NCBI RefSeq assembly: GCF_000265245.1 | Contig: NZ_AJKS02000001.1 | Coordinates: forward strand, 124,001-188,000 | DNA: 64,000 nucleotides | Direction of reading: 5' to 3' | Source: Halomonas smyrnensis AAD6 | GTDB lineage: Bacteria > Pseudomonadota > Gammaproteobacteria > Pseudomonadales > Halomonadaceae | Shown here: piece by piece, positions 8,497-16,953 of the stretch | Layout: every line of letters starts with the position of its first letter | Numbering within the stretch: position 1 is the first letter of the stretch | The notes under the pieces: generated by a model | Database searches by the model: none | What the model saw: the letters and a program-made list of their open reading frames with translations, nothing else | Told to the model about the DNA's origin: nothing | Position numbers and translations under genes: made by a program

Positions 8497-9408
8497 ATGC
8501 CGAACCCCGCACTTCCCGCGCGCTTCGAGGGAAGCGATGCCCTCACCATCGACCTGCACATGCATTCCACCGCCTCGGACGGCGCCCTGTCGCCCACCGA
8601 TCTGGTGGCGCTGTGCGTCGAGCGCGGCCTCACCCATATCGCCCTGAGCGACCACGATACCGTGGCCGGGGTGGACGAGGCGGTGAGCGCCGGCGCGGAC
8701 GCGGGCCTGGCCGTGCTGCCGGCCACCGAGCTCTCGACCCAGTGGCGCGGCATCAACCTGCACGTGGTGGGGCTGCTGCCCGAGGGCGCCAGCGGCGCGC
8801 TGGCCGACGGGCTCGTCGCCCAGGCCGAGGCCCGGGAGCGGCGCGCGGTGACCATCGCCGAGCGCATGGAGAAGATCGGCCTCGACGACGCCCTGACCCG
8901 GGCCCGCGAGCAGGCCGGCTCCGACCGCCCGCTGGGGCGCCCGGACTTCGCCAAAGCCCTGGTCGCCGCGGGCCTGGTGCCGGACATGTCCACCGCGTTT
9001 TCCAGGCATCTGGGCAACGGCAAGGCCGGCGACATCAAGGCGCTGTGGCCGCATCTCGCCGAGGGCGTGCGCTGGATCCTCGAGTCCGGCGGGGTGGCGG
9101 TGCTGGCGCATCCGCTGCGCCACAAGCTGACGCGGCGCAAGCGCGGCCTGCTGCTGGACGATTTCCGCGAGGCCGGCGGCCGCGCCGCCGAGCTGATCAG
9201 CGGCTTCCAGAACGCCGACGTCACCCGCGACCTGGCGCGCCAGCTGCACGAGCGCGACCTGATGGCCTCGCTGGGCAGCGACTTCCACTTCCCCGGCGGC
9301 CACCTGGCCCCGGGCAGCATGAGCCCGACGCCGCGCACCTCGGTGGCGCCGGTCTGGACCCATCCGCGGCTGGCGGCCTGGATCGAGCGAGCGGCGGCCG
9401 CCGCCTGA
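8497..9408 (+). CDS. rnm: PHP-domain 5'-3' exoribonuclease (RNase AM / YciV-like)
   Basis: About 303 residues with PHP metal motifs: [11 protein letters not shown] near the start, LSDHDT, and GSDFHFPGG near the end. The E. coli counterpart YciV (RNase AM) hydrolyses 3',5'-bisphosphonucleotides and trims 5' ends of structured RNAs. The start is uncertain: GTG 8464 in the same frame adds 11 residues with no family match, so ATG 8497 is preferred. The next gene, yciO, begins 44 bp downstream on the same strand, as in many gammaproteobacteria, suggesting an operon. Confidence 0.82.
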   Translation: MPNPALPARFEGSDALTIDLHMHSTASDGALSPTDLVALCVERGLTHIALSDHDTVAGVDEAVSAGADAGLAVLPATELSTQWRGINLHVVGLLPEGASGALADGLVAQAEARERRAVTIAERMEKIGLDDALTRAREQAGSDRPLGRPDFAKALVAAGLVPDMSTAFSRHLGNGKAGDIKALWPHLAEGVRWILESGGVAVLAHPLRHKLTRRKRGLLLDDFREAGGRAAELISGFQNADVTRDLARQLHERDLMASLGSDFHFPGGHLAPGSMSPTPRTSVAPVWTHPRLAAWIERAAAAA

Positions 9409-9452
9409 TCCGCCGTTTCGCCGTCCGATTTCCACGAGAACAGGGAGTGCCC

Positions 9453-10076
9453 ATGAGCCAGTTCTTCCAGGTCCACCCGGACAATCCGCAGAAGCGCCTC
9501 ATCGACCAGGCGGTCGAGATCATCCGCAAGGGCGGCGTGATCGCTTATCCCACCGATTCCGGCTATGCCCTGGGCTGTCACCTGGGCGACAAGAAGGCCA
9601 TCGAACGCATCAAGTGGCTGCGCTCGCTGGACGACAAGCACAACTTCACCCTGGTGTGCTCCGATCTCTCCGAGATCGGCACCTACGCCAAGGTCGACAA
9701 CGCCGTCTTCCGGCTGCTCAAGGCCCATACCCCCGGGGCCTACACCTTCATCCTCAACGCCACCACCGAGGTGCCGCGCCTGCTGCTCCACCCCAAGCGG
9801 CGCTCGATCGGCGTGCGGGTGCCCGATCACCACATCACCCGGGCGCTGCTCGATGCCCTCGGCGAGCCGCTGATGAGCGTGACGCTGATTCCCGAGGGCG
9901 AGGAGCTGCCGATGACCGACGCCGAGGAGATCCGCGACCGCTTCGGGGCGCATCTGTCGCTGGTGATCGACGGCGGCGCCTGCCACCTGGAGCCGACCAG
10001 CGTGATCGACCTGCGCGAGCTGCCGCCCACCGTGGTGCGCGAGGGGCGTGGCGACGTCGCCCCCTTCCAGGACTGA
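9453..10076 (+). CDS. yciO: YciO-type YrdC-domain protein (threonylcarbamoyl-AMP synthase family)
   Basis: 207 residues forming a single YrdC/Sua5 domain, with [16 protein letters not shown] and the K/R-rich nucleotide site ([13 protein letters not shown]). Family members make threonylcarbamoyl-AMP for tRNA t6A37, though YciO paralogues are much less active than TsaC, and a separate TsaC is expected elsewhere. ATG 9453 follows AGGGAG. The last four codons and stop form the first unit of a 14-bp tandem repeat running downstream. Confidence 0.85.
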   Translation: MSQFFQVHPDNPQKRLIDQAVEIIRKGGVIAYPTDSGYALGCHLGDKKAIERIKWLRSLDDKHNFTLVCSDLSEIGTYAKVDNAVFRLLKAHTPGAYTFILNATTEVPRLLLHPKRRSIGVRVPDHHITRALLDALGEPLMSVTLIPEGEELPMTDAEEIRDRFGAHLSLVIDGGACHLEPTSVIDLRELPPTVVREGRGDVAPFQD

Positions 10077-10157
10077 CCTTCCAGGACTGACCTTCCAGGA
10101 CTGACCTTCCAGGACCGACCTTCCAGGACCGACCTTCCAGGACCGACCTTCCAGGAC
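10063..10157. repeat. 14-bp tandem repeat, nearly seven units, seeded by the 3' end of yciO
   Basis: Units begin at 10063, 10077, 10091, 10105, 10119, 10133 and 10147. The first three read CCTTCCAGGACTGA, the next three CCTTCCAGGACCGA, and the last is partial (11 bases). The first unit encodes the end of YciO and its TGA, so the array grew from the gene's terminus without changing the protein. The pure two-block structure indicates recent slippage. Confidence 0.97.
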
Positions 10158-10184
10158 AGGGCAAGCCTCGCTGCCGCATTCGTA

Positions 10185-10216
10185 CCGGCTCGGCCTTCTG
10201 GCCGAGCCGGTTTTTT
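10185..10216 (+). terminator. Rho-independent terminator of yciO
   Basis: A 10-bp stem, CCGGCTCGGC (10185-10194) with GCCGAGCCGG (10201-10210), is followed by six T residues. Confidence 0.9.
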
Positions 10217-10244
10217 CATGGCCGCCGGCGCCTCCGGTGATTGT

Positions 10245-10273
10245 TTGAACAGTTGATTAAAATAAAATATGAT
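10245..10273 (+). promoter_or_regulatory. Sigma70-type promoter of the acid phosphatase gene
   Basis: TTGAAC (10245-10250), a 17-base AT-rich spacer and TATGAT (10268-10273) are close to consensus and lie 84 bp upstream of the start codon. This is among the most AT-rich DNA in the window. Confidence 0.7.
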
Positions 10274-10356
10274 CGAATCGCTTTTCTTCGATAACAAGGC
10301 GTAATCGGGTGCGGGTCGATGTCGTGTCCGAGCGCGCCGACGACAAGGAGAACTCT

Positions 10357-11133
10357 ATGCCGATGTCCGCTTACCGTCGTGCCGGCGGTGCCGCCGCCCT
10401 GGCCGGCCTGATGGCCCTTCCGCTGGCCGCACCGGTGGCCGCCGATGATTCCATGGTCTGCGCCCAGGCGGCCTATGCGATGGGCCTGCGCTACCAGCAG
10501 CAGTCCGCCGAGGTGGCGGCGCTGCAGCGCCAGGGCTTCGCGCTCGCCCGCTATCGCCTCGAGGACCGCCTCGAGGCGCTGGGCGAGGATGCCGCCCCGG
10601 CGATCATCACCGACCTCGACGAGACGGTGCTGGACAACAGCGCGCTGCTGGCCCGTGACATGGGCGAGTGCCACGACTTCACCACCTGGGACACCTGGAA
10701 GCACTGGGAGCGTGAGGGCGAGCCGCGCCTGATCCCCGGCGCCGAGGCCTTCCTGGACTATGCCGACGAGCACGGCGTGGCCATCTACTACGTCTCCGAT
10801 CGCTACCAGGAGAACGAGGCCGACACCATCGCGACCCTGGAGGCCCTGGGCCTGCCCCAGGTGTCCGAGGACAGCGTCATGCTGCTGGGGCCGCCCAAGG
10901 CCGAGCGTCGCGCCCAGGTGGAAGAGGGGCATACCCTGGTGATGCAGCTCGGCGACTCCCTGCACGACTTTTCCGGCGAGTTCGCCGATGCCGATCTCGC
11001 CGCTCAGCGGGCCCTCGTCGAGCAGAACGCCGAGCGTTTCGGCCAGGACTGGATCGTGTTCCCCAACGCCGGTTACGGCGACTGGAGCGAGGCCGAGCTG
11101 GACGCCTGGGAGGCGCCGCTGGAGACCGAGTGA
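10357..11133 (+). CDS. Secreted HAD-family acid phosphatase (5'-nucleotidase, lipoprotein e(P4)-like)
   Basis: 258 residues with an N-terminal signal peptide (AALAGLMALPLAAPVAA) and no lipobox cysteine, so it is probably a soluble periplasmic enzyme. The class C/e(P4) acid phosphatase motif DLDETVLDN supplies the nucleophile and acid/base aspartates; later motifs are YVSDRYQ and QLGDSLHDF. It should strip phosphate from nucleotides in the periplasm, feeding phosphate uptake by the Pit transporter 2.7 kb downstream. ATG 10357 follows AAGGAG. Confidence 0.88.
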   Translation: MPMSAYRRAGGAAALAGLMALPLAAPVAADDSMVCAQAAYAMGLRYQQQSAEVAALQRQGFALARYRLEDRLEALGEDAAPAIITDLDETVLDNSALLARDMGECHDFTTWDTWKHWEREGEPRLIPGAEAFLDYADEHGVAIYYVSDRYQENEADTIATLEALGLPQVSEDSVMLLGPPKAERRAQVEEGHTLVMQLGDSLHDFSGEFADADLAAQRALVEQNAERFGQDWIVFPNAGYGDWSEAELDAWEAPLETE

Positions 11134-11160
11134 GTCGGCCGCCTCGAGAACGCGCCCGCG

Positions 11161-11190
11161 AGACGCCCCGGGATCACTCCCGGGGCGTCT
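11161..11190. terminator. Shared hairpin between convergent genes
   Basis: A perfect 12-bp stem (11161-11172 with 11179-11190) closes a 6-base loop between the phosphatase and the channel gene. It has no U-tract, so its terminator role is likely but not certain; its 3' part overlaps the channel's last codons. Confidence 0.55.
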
Positions 11191-12073
11191 TCGTGTCCGG
11201 GGGCTCGTCGTGGGTCTCCTCGCGTGGGTCGGGGGTGTTCTCGTCGAGCCAGGTGCCGCACTTGAGGCAGTAGCGGGCCTTCTTCTCGTGGCGGTCGTAG
11301 CCGCAGCCGGGGCAGGCCTCGTCGGAGTAGCGATCGGCGCGGATCGAGCGGATCACCTCGGCGGAGAAGACCCCGGTGGGCACGGCGATGATCGCGTAGC
11401 CGATCAGCATCACCATCACCGAGATGGCCTGGCCCAGCGGGGTGACCGGGGTGATGTCGCCGTAGCCCACCGTGGTCAGGGTGACCACGGCCCAGTAGAT
11501 GGCGGTGGGAATGCTGGTGAAGCCGGCCTCGGGCGGCTCGATCAGGTAGATCAGCGAGGCGAAGATGGTCACCAGCATCAGCACGGTGAACAGGAACAGG
11601 AAGATCTGATGGCTGCTGCGCACCAGCGCGCCGATCAGCAGCCGCCCCTCGCCGACGAACTCCATCAGCCGCAGGACCCGGAAGATGCGCAGGGTGCGCA
11701 GCAGGCGCACCACCACCAGCGACTGGGCGCCGGGCACCACCAGCGCCAGCCAGGTGGGCAGGATGGCGACGAGGTCGATGACGCCGTAGAAGCTCTTGAG
11801 ATACTGCCAGGGCCGCTCGAGGCAATAGAGGCGGATGATCAGCTCGGCGGTGAACAGCAGCGTGAAGCCCCACTCGAAGCGCCGGAACCACACGCCGTGG
11901 TCGGCATCCAGCTGCGCCACGCTCTCCAGCATCACCACCAGTACGCTGGCCAGGATGACGCCGATCAGGGCGATGTCGAAGCCCTTGGCCTGCGGCGTGT
12001 CGGACTCGAAGATGATCTGGAAGACCCGGGTGCGCAGGGCGCCCGCGGCGGGCTTGAAGCGATCGTGATTCAC
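11174..12073 (-). CDS. Voltage-gated-type potassium channel with C-terminal zinc ribbon
   Basis: 299 residues from a GTG start (12073) preceded by GAGGGA. Six transmembrane segments: S4 is the arginine-spaced LLRTLRIFRVLRLM, and the pore carries the potassium selectivity filter TTVGYGD. After S6 comes a short cytoplasmic tail with two CxxC pairs (CPGCG and CLKCG) typical of a zinc ribbon, then an acidic/proline end. It lies 52 bp downstream of the CYTH gene on the same strand. Role inferred: potassium flux or membrane-potential control in a halophile. Confidence 0.85.
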   Translation of the reverse strand: MNHDRFKPAAGALRTRVFQIIFESDTPQAKGFDIALIGVILASVLVVMLESVAQLDADHGVWFRRFEWGFTLLFTAELIIRLYCLERPWQYLKSFYGVIDLVAILPTWLALVVPGAQSLVVVRLLRTLRIFRVLRLMEFVGEGRLLIGALVRSSHQIFLFLFTVLMLVTIFASLIYLIEPPEAGFTSIPTAIYWAVVTLTTVGYGDITPVTPLGQAISVMVMLIGYAIIAVPTGVFSAEVIRSIRADRYSDEACPGCGYDRHEKKARYCLKCGTWLDENTPDPREETHDEPPDTKTPRE

Positions 12074-12125
12074 GGCGTTCCCTCGTGCTGTTCGCCCGCG
12101 ACGGGCGGCGTCCCTGGCGCCGGGG

Positions 12126-13001
12126 TCAGCCCAGCGCGACCGCCTCGGGCAGGCGTCGCGACAGGGCAAGCAGCTGCCCGCCGGTGTCGGCGGTCAGCCA
12201 GTCATCGTGGGCCAGCGCCGCGGCCAGCCGGCCGGCGAGCCGGCCCTCCTCGCGGCCGTCGCCTAGCGCGTCGGCCAGCCGCCGGAGTGCCTCGCGGGCG
12301 GCCTCGCGGAAGGCCTGGTCGCCGGTATCGGCGTGGGCGTCCAGCGCCACCACGGCGCGGTGCAGCCAGGCGGGCGCCGAGCCGCCCTCGGGCAGCGTCC
12401 AGCCGCCGGCGAGCAGGGCGCCGCCGCGGGCGGCCTTGCTGGTGTCCGAGGGGCGCAGCGGCACGTCCTCGGCCAGGGCCTCGGCGAGCTCGAGCAGTGC
12501 CGCGGGCTCGCCGGCCTTGAGCTCGAGCTCCAGTTCGCGGATCGGGGCGGTGCGGTCGTCGCTCTTGATCTCGCCGAGGTCGAGGGCGATCTCGACGCTG
12601 GTGCCGTCGCGCTCCCACCACCAGGTCTCGCGTGCGAAATCGGTGGCGAAGCGCGGCACGAGCTCGCCCAGCACGCCTTCACCGAGGGCCTCGATCGGCG
12701 GCAGGTCGGCCAGCCGGGCCAGGTCGAGCCCCGGGCCCATCACTTCCCACTCCCATTCGCCTCGGGTCGAGAGGCCGCCGCTGCCCTGGCCGCTGGTCTT
12801 CAGCGTCTGCAGGATGCGGCTGTCGGCGTGACGCAGCCGCAGCGCCATGCGCTCGGCTTCCAGGCGCCCGTCGGGGGTGTCGAAGTAGGTGTTGCCGAGG
12901 CGCGTGGTGCGGGGTTCGAGGCCGGCCAGTCGCGGATGCCGGCGCAGCGCTTCCGGGCCCGCCGGGGCCAGGGCGAGTTTCAGTTCGATCTCTTTTGCCA
13001 T
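12126..13001 (-). CDS. CYTH-domain triphosphatase (YgiF-like, without an intact CHAD domain)
   Basis: 291 residues. The N-terminal 200 form a CYTH triphosphate tunnel, with the signature EIELKL at residues 4-9 and alternating acidic/basic strands (RTAPIRELELELKAGE). E. coli YgiF is an inorganic triphosphatase of about 430 residues with a CHAD domain; here the C-terminal remainder is only about 90 residues, so the CHAD part is shortened or replaced. Probably hydrolyses tripolyphosphate. Divergent from the PhoU-like/Pit operon. Confidence 0.8.
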   Translation of the reverse strand: MAKEIELKLALAPAGPEALRRHPRLAGLEPRTTRLGNTYFDTPDGRLEAERMALRLRHADSRILQTLKTSGQGSGGLSTRGEWEWEVMGPGLDLARLADLPPIEALGEGVLGELVPRFATDFARETWWWERDGTSVEIALDLGEIKSDDRTAPIRELELELKAGEPAALLELAEALAEDVPLRPSDTSKAARGGALLAGGWTLPEGGSAPAWLHRAVVALDAHADTGDQAFREAAREALRRLADALGDGREEGRLAGRLAAALAHDDWLTADTGGQLLALSRRLPEAVALG

Positions 13002-13049
13002 CGAAGGACTGCCTTGTTTGCATGTTCGTGAAGATTAGATGATTTTCTC

Positions 13050-13078
13050 ATGACGCCGGCTTAGGCAGTCACTATACT
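13050..13078 (+). promoter_or_regulatory. Promoter of the PhoU-like/pit operon
   Basis: ATGACG (13050-13055), a 17-base spacer and TATACT (13073-13078) form a plausible sigma70 promoter ending 32 bp before the chosen start codon. Confidence 0.5.
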
Positions 13079-13110
13079 GACGCCGCCATTTCCAAGTGCC
13101 TAGATGCCCC

Positions 13111-13791
13111 ATGGTGACATCCAATCCCTTCTCCGCGATGTTCGGTCGCTCGCCATTCCAGCCGCTGCTGGCTCATATCGTCAAGGTCAGCGACTGTTCG
13201 GAAGCCCTGCTGCCGTTCTTCGAGGCTACGCTCACGGGAGACTGGCAGGAAGCCGCCCGACAGCGCGAGTCGATCACTCGGCTCGAGCATGAGGCCGACG
13301 AGCTCAAGACCGAGCTGCGCCTCAATCTGCCCAATACCATGTTCCTGCCGGTGTCGCGCTCCGACCTGCTGGACCTGATCAGCGTCCAGGATCAGATCGC
13401 CAACAAGGCGCGCGACATCACCGGCATCATGCTGGGTCGCAGCATGCAGGTGCCCGAGGTGCTCGCGCAGCCGATGCGCGACTACATCCGCACCTCGGTG
13501 GCCTGCGTGGCCCAGGCCCGCGAAGCCCTGGAAGAGCTCAAGGACCTGCTCGAATCCGGCTTCGGTCGCAATGCCTCCGACGTGATGCAGACGCTGATCC
13601 GCGAGCTGCACACCCTGGAGCAGCAGACCGACGAGCAGCAGGTCGCCATCCGCCGCCAGCTCTTCACGCTCGAGAGCGAGCTGCCGCCGGTGGACGTGAT
13701 GTTCCTCTACAAGATCATCGACTGGGTCGGTGAACTGTCCGATCGCGCCGAGCGCGTCGGCAGTCGCCTTCAGATCATGACGGCCAACTGA
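13111..13791 (+). CDS. PhoU-like DUF47 protein (TIGR00153 family), Pit accessory
   Basis: 226 residues, almost entirely alpha-helical, with repeated PhoU-type heptads (ITRLEHEADELKTELR; TLEQQTDEQQVAIRRQLF). DUF47 proteins are encoded beside Pit transporters and are thought to modulate them. That is the arrangement here: pit starts 59 bp downstream on the same strand. The start is ambiguous (GTG 13096, ATG 13111 or GTG 13114); ATG 13111 is chosen because family members begin close to SNPFSAMFG. Confidence 0.82.
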   Translation: MVTSNPFSAMFGRSPFQPLLAHIVKVSDCSEALLPFFEATLTGDWQEAARQRESITRLEHEADELKTELRLNLPNTMFLPVSRSDLLDLISVQDQIANKARDITGIMLGRSMQVPEVLAQPMRDYIRTSVACVAQAREALEELKDLLESGFGRNASDVMQTLIRELHTLEQQTDEQQVAIRRQLFTLESELPPVDVMFLYKIIDWVGELSDRAERVGSRLQIMTAN

Positions 13792-13850
13792 GCGGGATCC
13801 TCCCGCAGCGACAACCGCCACCTTCTGACCCGATACAAGGTTTCCGTCCT

Positions 13851-15116
13851 ATGTCGATCATCGCGCAATACGGCGACATCTTCATCATTCTCGCCTGTGC
13901 CTTCGGTTTCTTCATGGCCTGGGGCGTCGGTGCCAACGACGTGGCCAACGCCATGGGCACCTCCGTCGGCTCCAAGGCCATCACCATCAAGCAGGCGATC
14001 ATCATCGCCGTCATCTTCGAGTTCCTCGGCGCCTGGCTGGCCGGCGGCGAGGTCACCAACACCATCCGCAAGGGCATCATCGATCCGACCCTGCTCGCAG
14101 ACGATCCGCAGCTGCTGGTCTACGGCATGCTGGCCTCGCTGCTGGCGGCCGCGACCTGGCTGCTGATTGCCTCCATGCGCGGCTGGCCGGTGTCCACCAC
14201 CCACTCCATCGTCGGCGCCATCGTCGGCTTCGCCATGGCCGGTCTCGGCATGCAGGCCGTGGGCTGGGGCAAGGTCGGCCAGATCGCCGCCAGCTGGGTG
14301 GTGTCGCCGCTGATGTCGGGCTCGATCGCCTTCATGCTGTTCAAGTCCGTGCAGCACCTGATCTTCGAGAACCGTGATCCCTTCGCCGCGGCCAAGCGCT
14401 ACGTGCCGATGTACGTGTTCCTGGTCGGCTTCATCGTCGCCATGGTGACCCTGACCAAGGGCCTCAAGCACGTCGGCCTCGATCTCGGCTTCGGCGAGAG
14501 CCTGCTCTATGCGGTGCTGCTGGGCATCGCGGTGATGCTGCTCGGCGGCCTGCTCGAGCGCCGCGTGGGCGCCGAGAAGCGCAAGGGCGACGCCTTCGGC
14601 TTCGACGGCGTGGAGCGCGTGTTCGGCGTGCTGATGCTGTTCACCGCCTGTGCCATGGCCTTCGCCCACGGCTCCAACGACGTGGCCAACGCCGTCGGCC
14701 CGCTGGCCGCGGTGATCGGTGTGATCTACAGCGACGGCGTGATCGGCGGCGATTCGCTGATCCCCTGGTGGGTGCTGGTGCTCGGCGGCGGCGGCATCGT
14801 CGTCGGCCTGGTGACCTACGGCCACAAGGTCATCGCCACCGTCGGTACCGGCATCACCGAGCTGACCCCGAGCCGCGGCTTCGCCGCCACGCTCGCGGCC
14901 GCCACCACCGTGGTGCTGGCCTCCGGCACCGGCCTGCCGATCTCCACCACCCACACCCTGGTCGGTGCGGTGCTGGGCGTGGGCCTGGCCCGCGGCATGG
15001 CGGCGCTCAACCTGCGCGTGATCGGCACCATCGTGATGTCGTGGCTGATCACCCTGCCGGCCGGCGCGATCCTGGCGATCATGTTTTTCTTCATGTTCAA
15101 GGGCATGTTCGGCTAA
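13851..15116 (+). CDS. pit: Low-affinity inorganic phosphate transporter (Pit family)
   Basis: 421 residues, polytopic. The two PiT signature repeats are visible: GANDVANAMGT near residue 27 and GSNDVANAVGP near residue 280, showing the internal duplication of this family. It imports metal-phosphate complexes driven by protons. It is co-oriented with the PhoU-like gene just upstream and ends in a strong terminator 178 bp later. Confidence 0.92.
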   Translation: MSIIAQYGDIFIILACAFGFFMAWGVGANDVANAMGTSVGSKAITIKQAIIIAVIFEFLGAWLAGGEVTNTIRKGIIDPTLLADDPQLLVYGMLASLLAAATWLLIASMRGWPVSTTHSIVGAIVGFAMAGLGMQAVGWGKVGQIAASWVVSPLMSGSIAFMLFKSVQHLIFENRDPFAAAKRYVPMYVFLVGFIVAMVTLTKGLKHVGLDLGFGESLLYAVLLGIAVMLLGGLLERRVGAEKRKGDAFGFDGVERVFGVLMLFTACAMAFAHGSNDVANAVGPLAAVIGVIYSDGVIGGDSLIPWWVLVLGGGGIVVGLVTYGHKVIATVGTGITELTPSRGFAATLAAATTVVLASGTGLPISTTHTLVGAVLGVGLARGMAALNLRVIGTIVMSWLITLPAGAILAIMFFFMFKGMFG

Positions 15117-15293
15117 GCGCGGCGATTGGCTGCTGCGTTCGATATCCTGGCCGCCAGCGGTACTGGCGCGCCAGCCCGGTCGGGATCCTCATTTACGATC
15201 AAGTAAACTGCGGTTCCTGCGTTCCGGTGGCGGCCAGCCTATCTTCGCTCGCGACGCCAATCCTTCGCGCTTAGCGTGTCTGATTGGCGATGG

Positions 15294-15325
15294 ACGGCGG
15301 CACCGCAAGGTGCCGCCGTTTTTTT
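15294..15325 (+). terminator. Rho-independent terminator of pit
   Basis: An 11-bp stem, ACGGCGGCACC (15294-15304) with GGTGCCGCCGT (15309-15319), has a GCAA tetraloop and seven T residues. The 177 bases between the pit stop and this hairpin show no gene. Confidence 0.93.
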
Positions 15326-15381
15326 GCGTCTGGTATAGTCAAGGCTCTCATTTCCCCTCATCTGCTGCCGGAGCGCGGCCC

Positions 15382-16695
15382 TTGGACACTCGTTTTCCCT
15401 TCGTCGACTGGTTCCGCAATTCCTCGCCGTATATCAACGCGCACCGAGGATGTACCTTCGTCATCCTGATCGAGGGCGAGGCCGTGGCGCAGGGCCGAGG
15501 CGAGCAGCTGATCCAGGACCTGGCGCTGCTGCATACCCTGGGCGTGCGCCTGGTGGTGGTGCTGGGCATCCGCCCCCAGGTGGAACGGGCCCTGACCGAG
15601 GGCGGCATCACGCCGCGGCGTCATGACGGGCGCTGGGTGGCCGACGAGGCGATCATGGCCCGGGTCGAGCGGGTGGCCGCCGAGCAGCGTCTGTGGCTGG
15701 AGTCACGGCTGTCGCTGGGGCTGCCCAATACCCCGCTGCACGGCGTGGAGATGACGGTGGTCTCGGGCAACCTGGTGATGGCCAAGCCGCTGGGCGTGCG
15801 CGACGGCATCGACTTCGATCGCAGCGGCGAGGTGCGTGGCGTTCGCCACGAGGCGATCCGCGGCCTGCTGGACCAGCGTTCGCTGGTGCTGCTGCCGCCG
15901 CTGGGGTATTCCAGCACCGGCGAGGTCTTCGACCTGGATGCCGCCGAGGTCGCGCGCCATACCGCCACTGCGCTGTCCGCCGACAAGCTGATCCTGCTCG
16001 GTGAGGCCAGCGGCCTGTGCGACGAGGGCGGCCAGCTGCGCCGCCAGCTGGCGCCGGTCGAGGCCGAGCCGCAGCTGGCGGCCGCCGAGACCGGCAGCGA
16101 GCTGGCCCGCCATCTGGGCGCGGCCATCGGCGCCGCCCGCCACGGCGTGGCGCGCACGCATCTGCTGTCGTGGCAGGATCACGACGCCCTGCTCGGCGAG
16201 CTGTTCACCCGCGATGGCGTGGGCACCATGATCACCCAGCATCGCTACGAACAGCTGCGTCGCGCCGGGATCGACGACATCGGTGGCCTGCTGGAGCTGC
16301 TCGAGCCGCTGGAGCGACGCGGCATGCTGGTGCCGCGCTCGCGGGAGCGCCTGGAGTATGAAATCGACGACTACGTGGTCATCGAGCGCGACGGCATGGT
16401 GATCGGCTGTGCCGCGCTGCACGCCTTTGCCGAGGCGCGCATGGGCGAGCTGGCCTGCGTCGCGGTGCACGGCGACTATCGCGGCGGCGCCCGGGGCGAC
16501 CTGCTGCTCGGCGAGGTCGAGCGGCTGGCCCGCTCGCGCGGCATCGAGGCGCTGTTCGCGCTGACCACGCATACCGCCCACTGGTTCTTCGAGCACGGCT
16601 TCGCCCTGGCCGGCATCGACGACCTGCCGCCTCTCAAGCGCGAGGCCTATAACCAGGCCCGCCAGTCCAAGATCCTGATCAAGTCGCTCATCTGA
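15382..16695 (+). CDS. argA: N-acetylglutamate synthase ArgA (AAK-GNAT type)
   Basis: 437 residues from a TTG start, matching ArgA end to end: an amino-acid-kinase-like domain (PYINAHRGCTFVILIEGEAV; VVSGNLVMAKPLGVRDG) and a C-terminal GNAT domain (ACVAVHGDYRGGARGDLLL). It makes N-acetylglutamate from acetyl-CoA and glutamate, the first step of arginine synthesis, and is normally arginine-inhibited. No ATG or GTG lies near the conserved N-terminus; TTG 15382 has GGAG about nine bases upstream and begins LDTRFPFVDWFR, aligned with known ArgA. Confidence 0.9.
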   Translation: MDTRFPFVDWFRNSSPYINAHRGCTFVILIEGEAVAQGRGEQLIQDLALLHTLGVRLVVVLGIRPQVERALTEGGITPRRHDGRWVADEAIMARVERVAAEQRLWLESRLSLGLPNTPLHGVEMTVVSGNLVMAKPLGVRDGIDFDRSGEVRGVRHEAIRGLLDQRSLVLLPPLGYSSTGEVFDLDAAEVARHTATALSADKLILLGEASGLCDEGGQLRRQLAPVEAEPQLAAAETGSELARHLGAAIGAARHGVARTHLLSWQDHDALLGELFTRDGVGTMITQHRYEQLRRAGIDDIGGLLELLEPLERRGMLVPRSRERLEYEIDDYVVIERDGMVIGCAALHAFAEARMGELACVAVHGDYRGGARGDLLLGEVERLARSRGIEALFALTTHTAHWFFEHGFALAGIDDLPPLKREAYNQARQSKILIKSLI

Positions 16696-16745
16696 ACGCT
16701 GTTCGGCCCTTGGTGTCGCCCGATGCCATCACGCCGGAGGCCGAA

Positions 16746-16763
16746 TGTCTCCAGATGGAGACG
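16746..16763. promoter_or_regulatory. Candidate GlrR enhancer site 1 (palindrome)
   Basis: TGTC-N10-GACG, containing a 16-bp palindrome (GTCTCCA-GA-TGGAGAC at 16747-16762). E. coli GlrR binds TGTC-N10-GACA, so this fits except for the last base. It lies about 190-210 bp upstream of the predicted sigma54 start site, between the argA stop and its terminator. Confidence 0.45.
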
Positions 16764-16767
16764 ATAT

Positions 16768-16799
16768 AAAGCACTGTTTCGACAGTGCTTTTTGTTTTT
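16768..16799 (+). terminator. Rho-independent terminator of argA
   Basis: A 10-bp stem, AAAGCACTGT with ACAGTGCTTT (16768-16777 and 16782-16791), has a TTCG tetraloop and a long interrupted T-tract to 16799. Confidence 0.93.
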
Positions 16800-16811
16800 C
16801 ACGGAAAGTGG

Positions 16812-16829
16812 TGTCGCCATAAGGCAACG
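16812..16829. promoter_or_regulatory. Candidate GlrR enhancer half-site 2
   Basis: TGTCGCC at 16812 with a weak partner arm (AACG at 16826-16829). The same TGTCGCC word occurs at 16714. Together with site 1 this gives three TGTC half-sites upstream of the sigma54 promoter, reminiscent of the three GlrR boxes at enterobacterial glmY; this one is only a half match. Confidence 0.3.
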
Positions 16830-16893
16830 AAAATGCCCGCCTGATGCCACCGTGGAGGAGGCGTCGTCGAGCGTGCCAGCCTTGAGATTTCTA

Positions 16894-16906
16894 TAACTTT
16901 TTGATT
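16894..16906. promoter_or_regulatory. IHF binding site (perfect consensus)
   Basis: TAACTTTTTGATT exactly matches YAANNNNTTGATW, the reverse complement of the IHF core WATCAANNNNTTR. It sits in an AT-rich stretch 22 bp upstream of the sigma54 -24 element and downstream of the candidate GlrR sites, the usual place for IHF to bend enhancer-bound activator onto RNA polymerase. Confidence 0.65.
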
Positions 16907-16927
16907 TTTATGGGTTGCGAGTGTTTG

Positions 16928-16943
16928 TGGCATGGGTTTGGCA
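16928..16943 (+). promoter_or_regulatory. Sigma54 (RpoN) promoter
   Basis: TGGCATGGGTTTGGCA matches TGGCACG-N4-TTGCA at 10 of the 12 fixed positions. It keeps the essential GG (-24) and GC (-12) with correct spacing. The predicted start is near 16954, directly before a series of stable hairpins and far upstream of the glrK start codon (17483). Confidence 0.7.
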
Positions 16944-16953
16944 ATACTCAGGG

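Noticed and set aside
10063-10157. CRISPR array
   Set aside because: Units are contiguous 14-mers with no spacers and no cas genes nearby.
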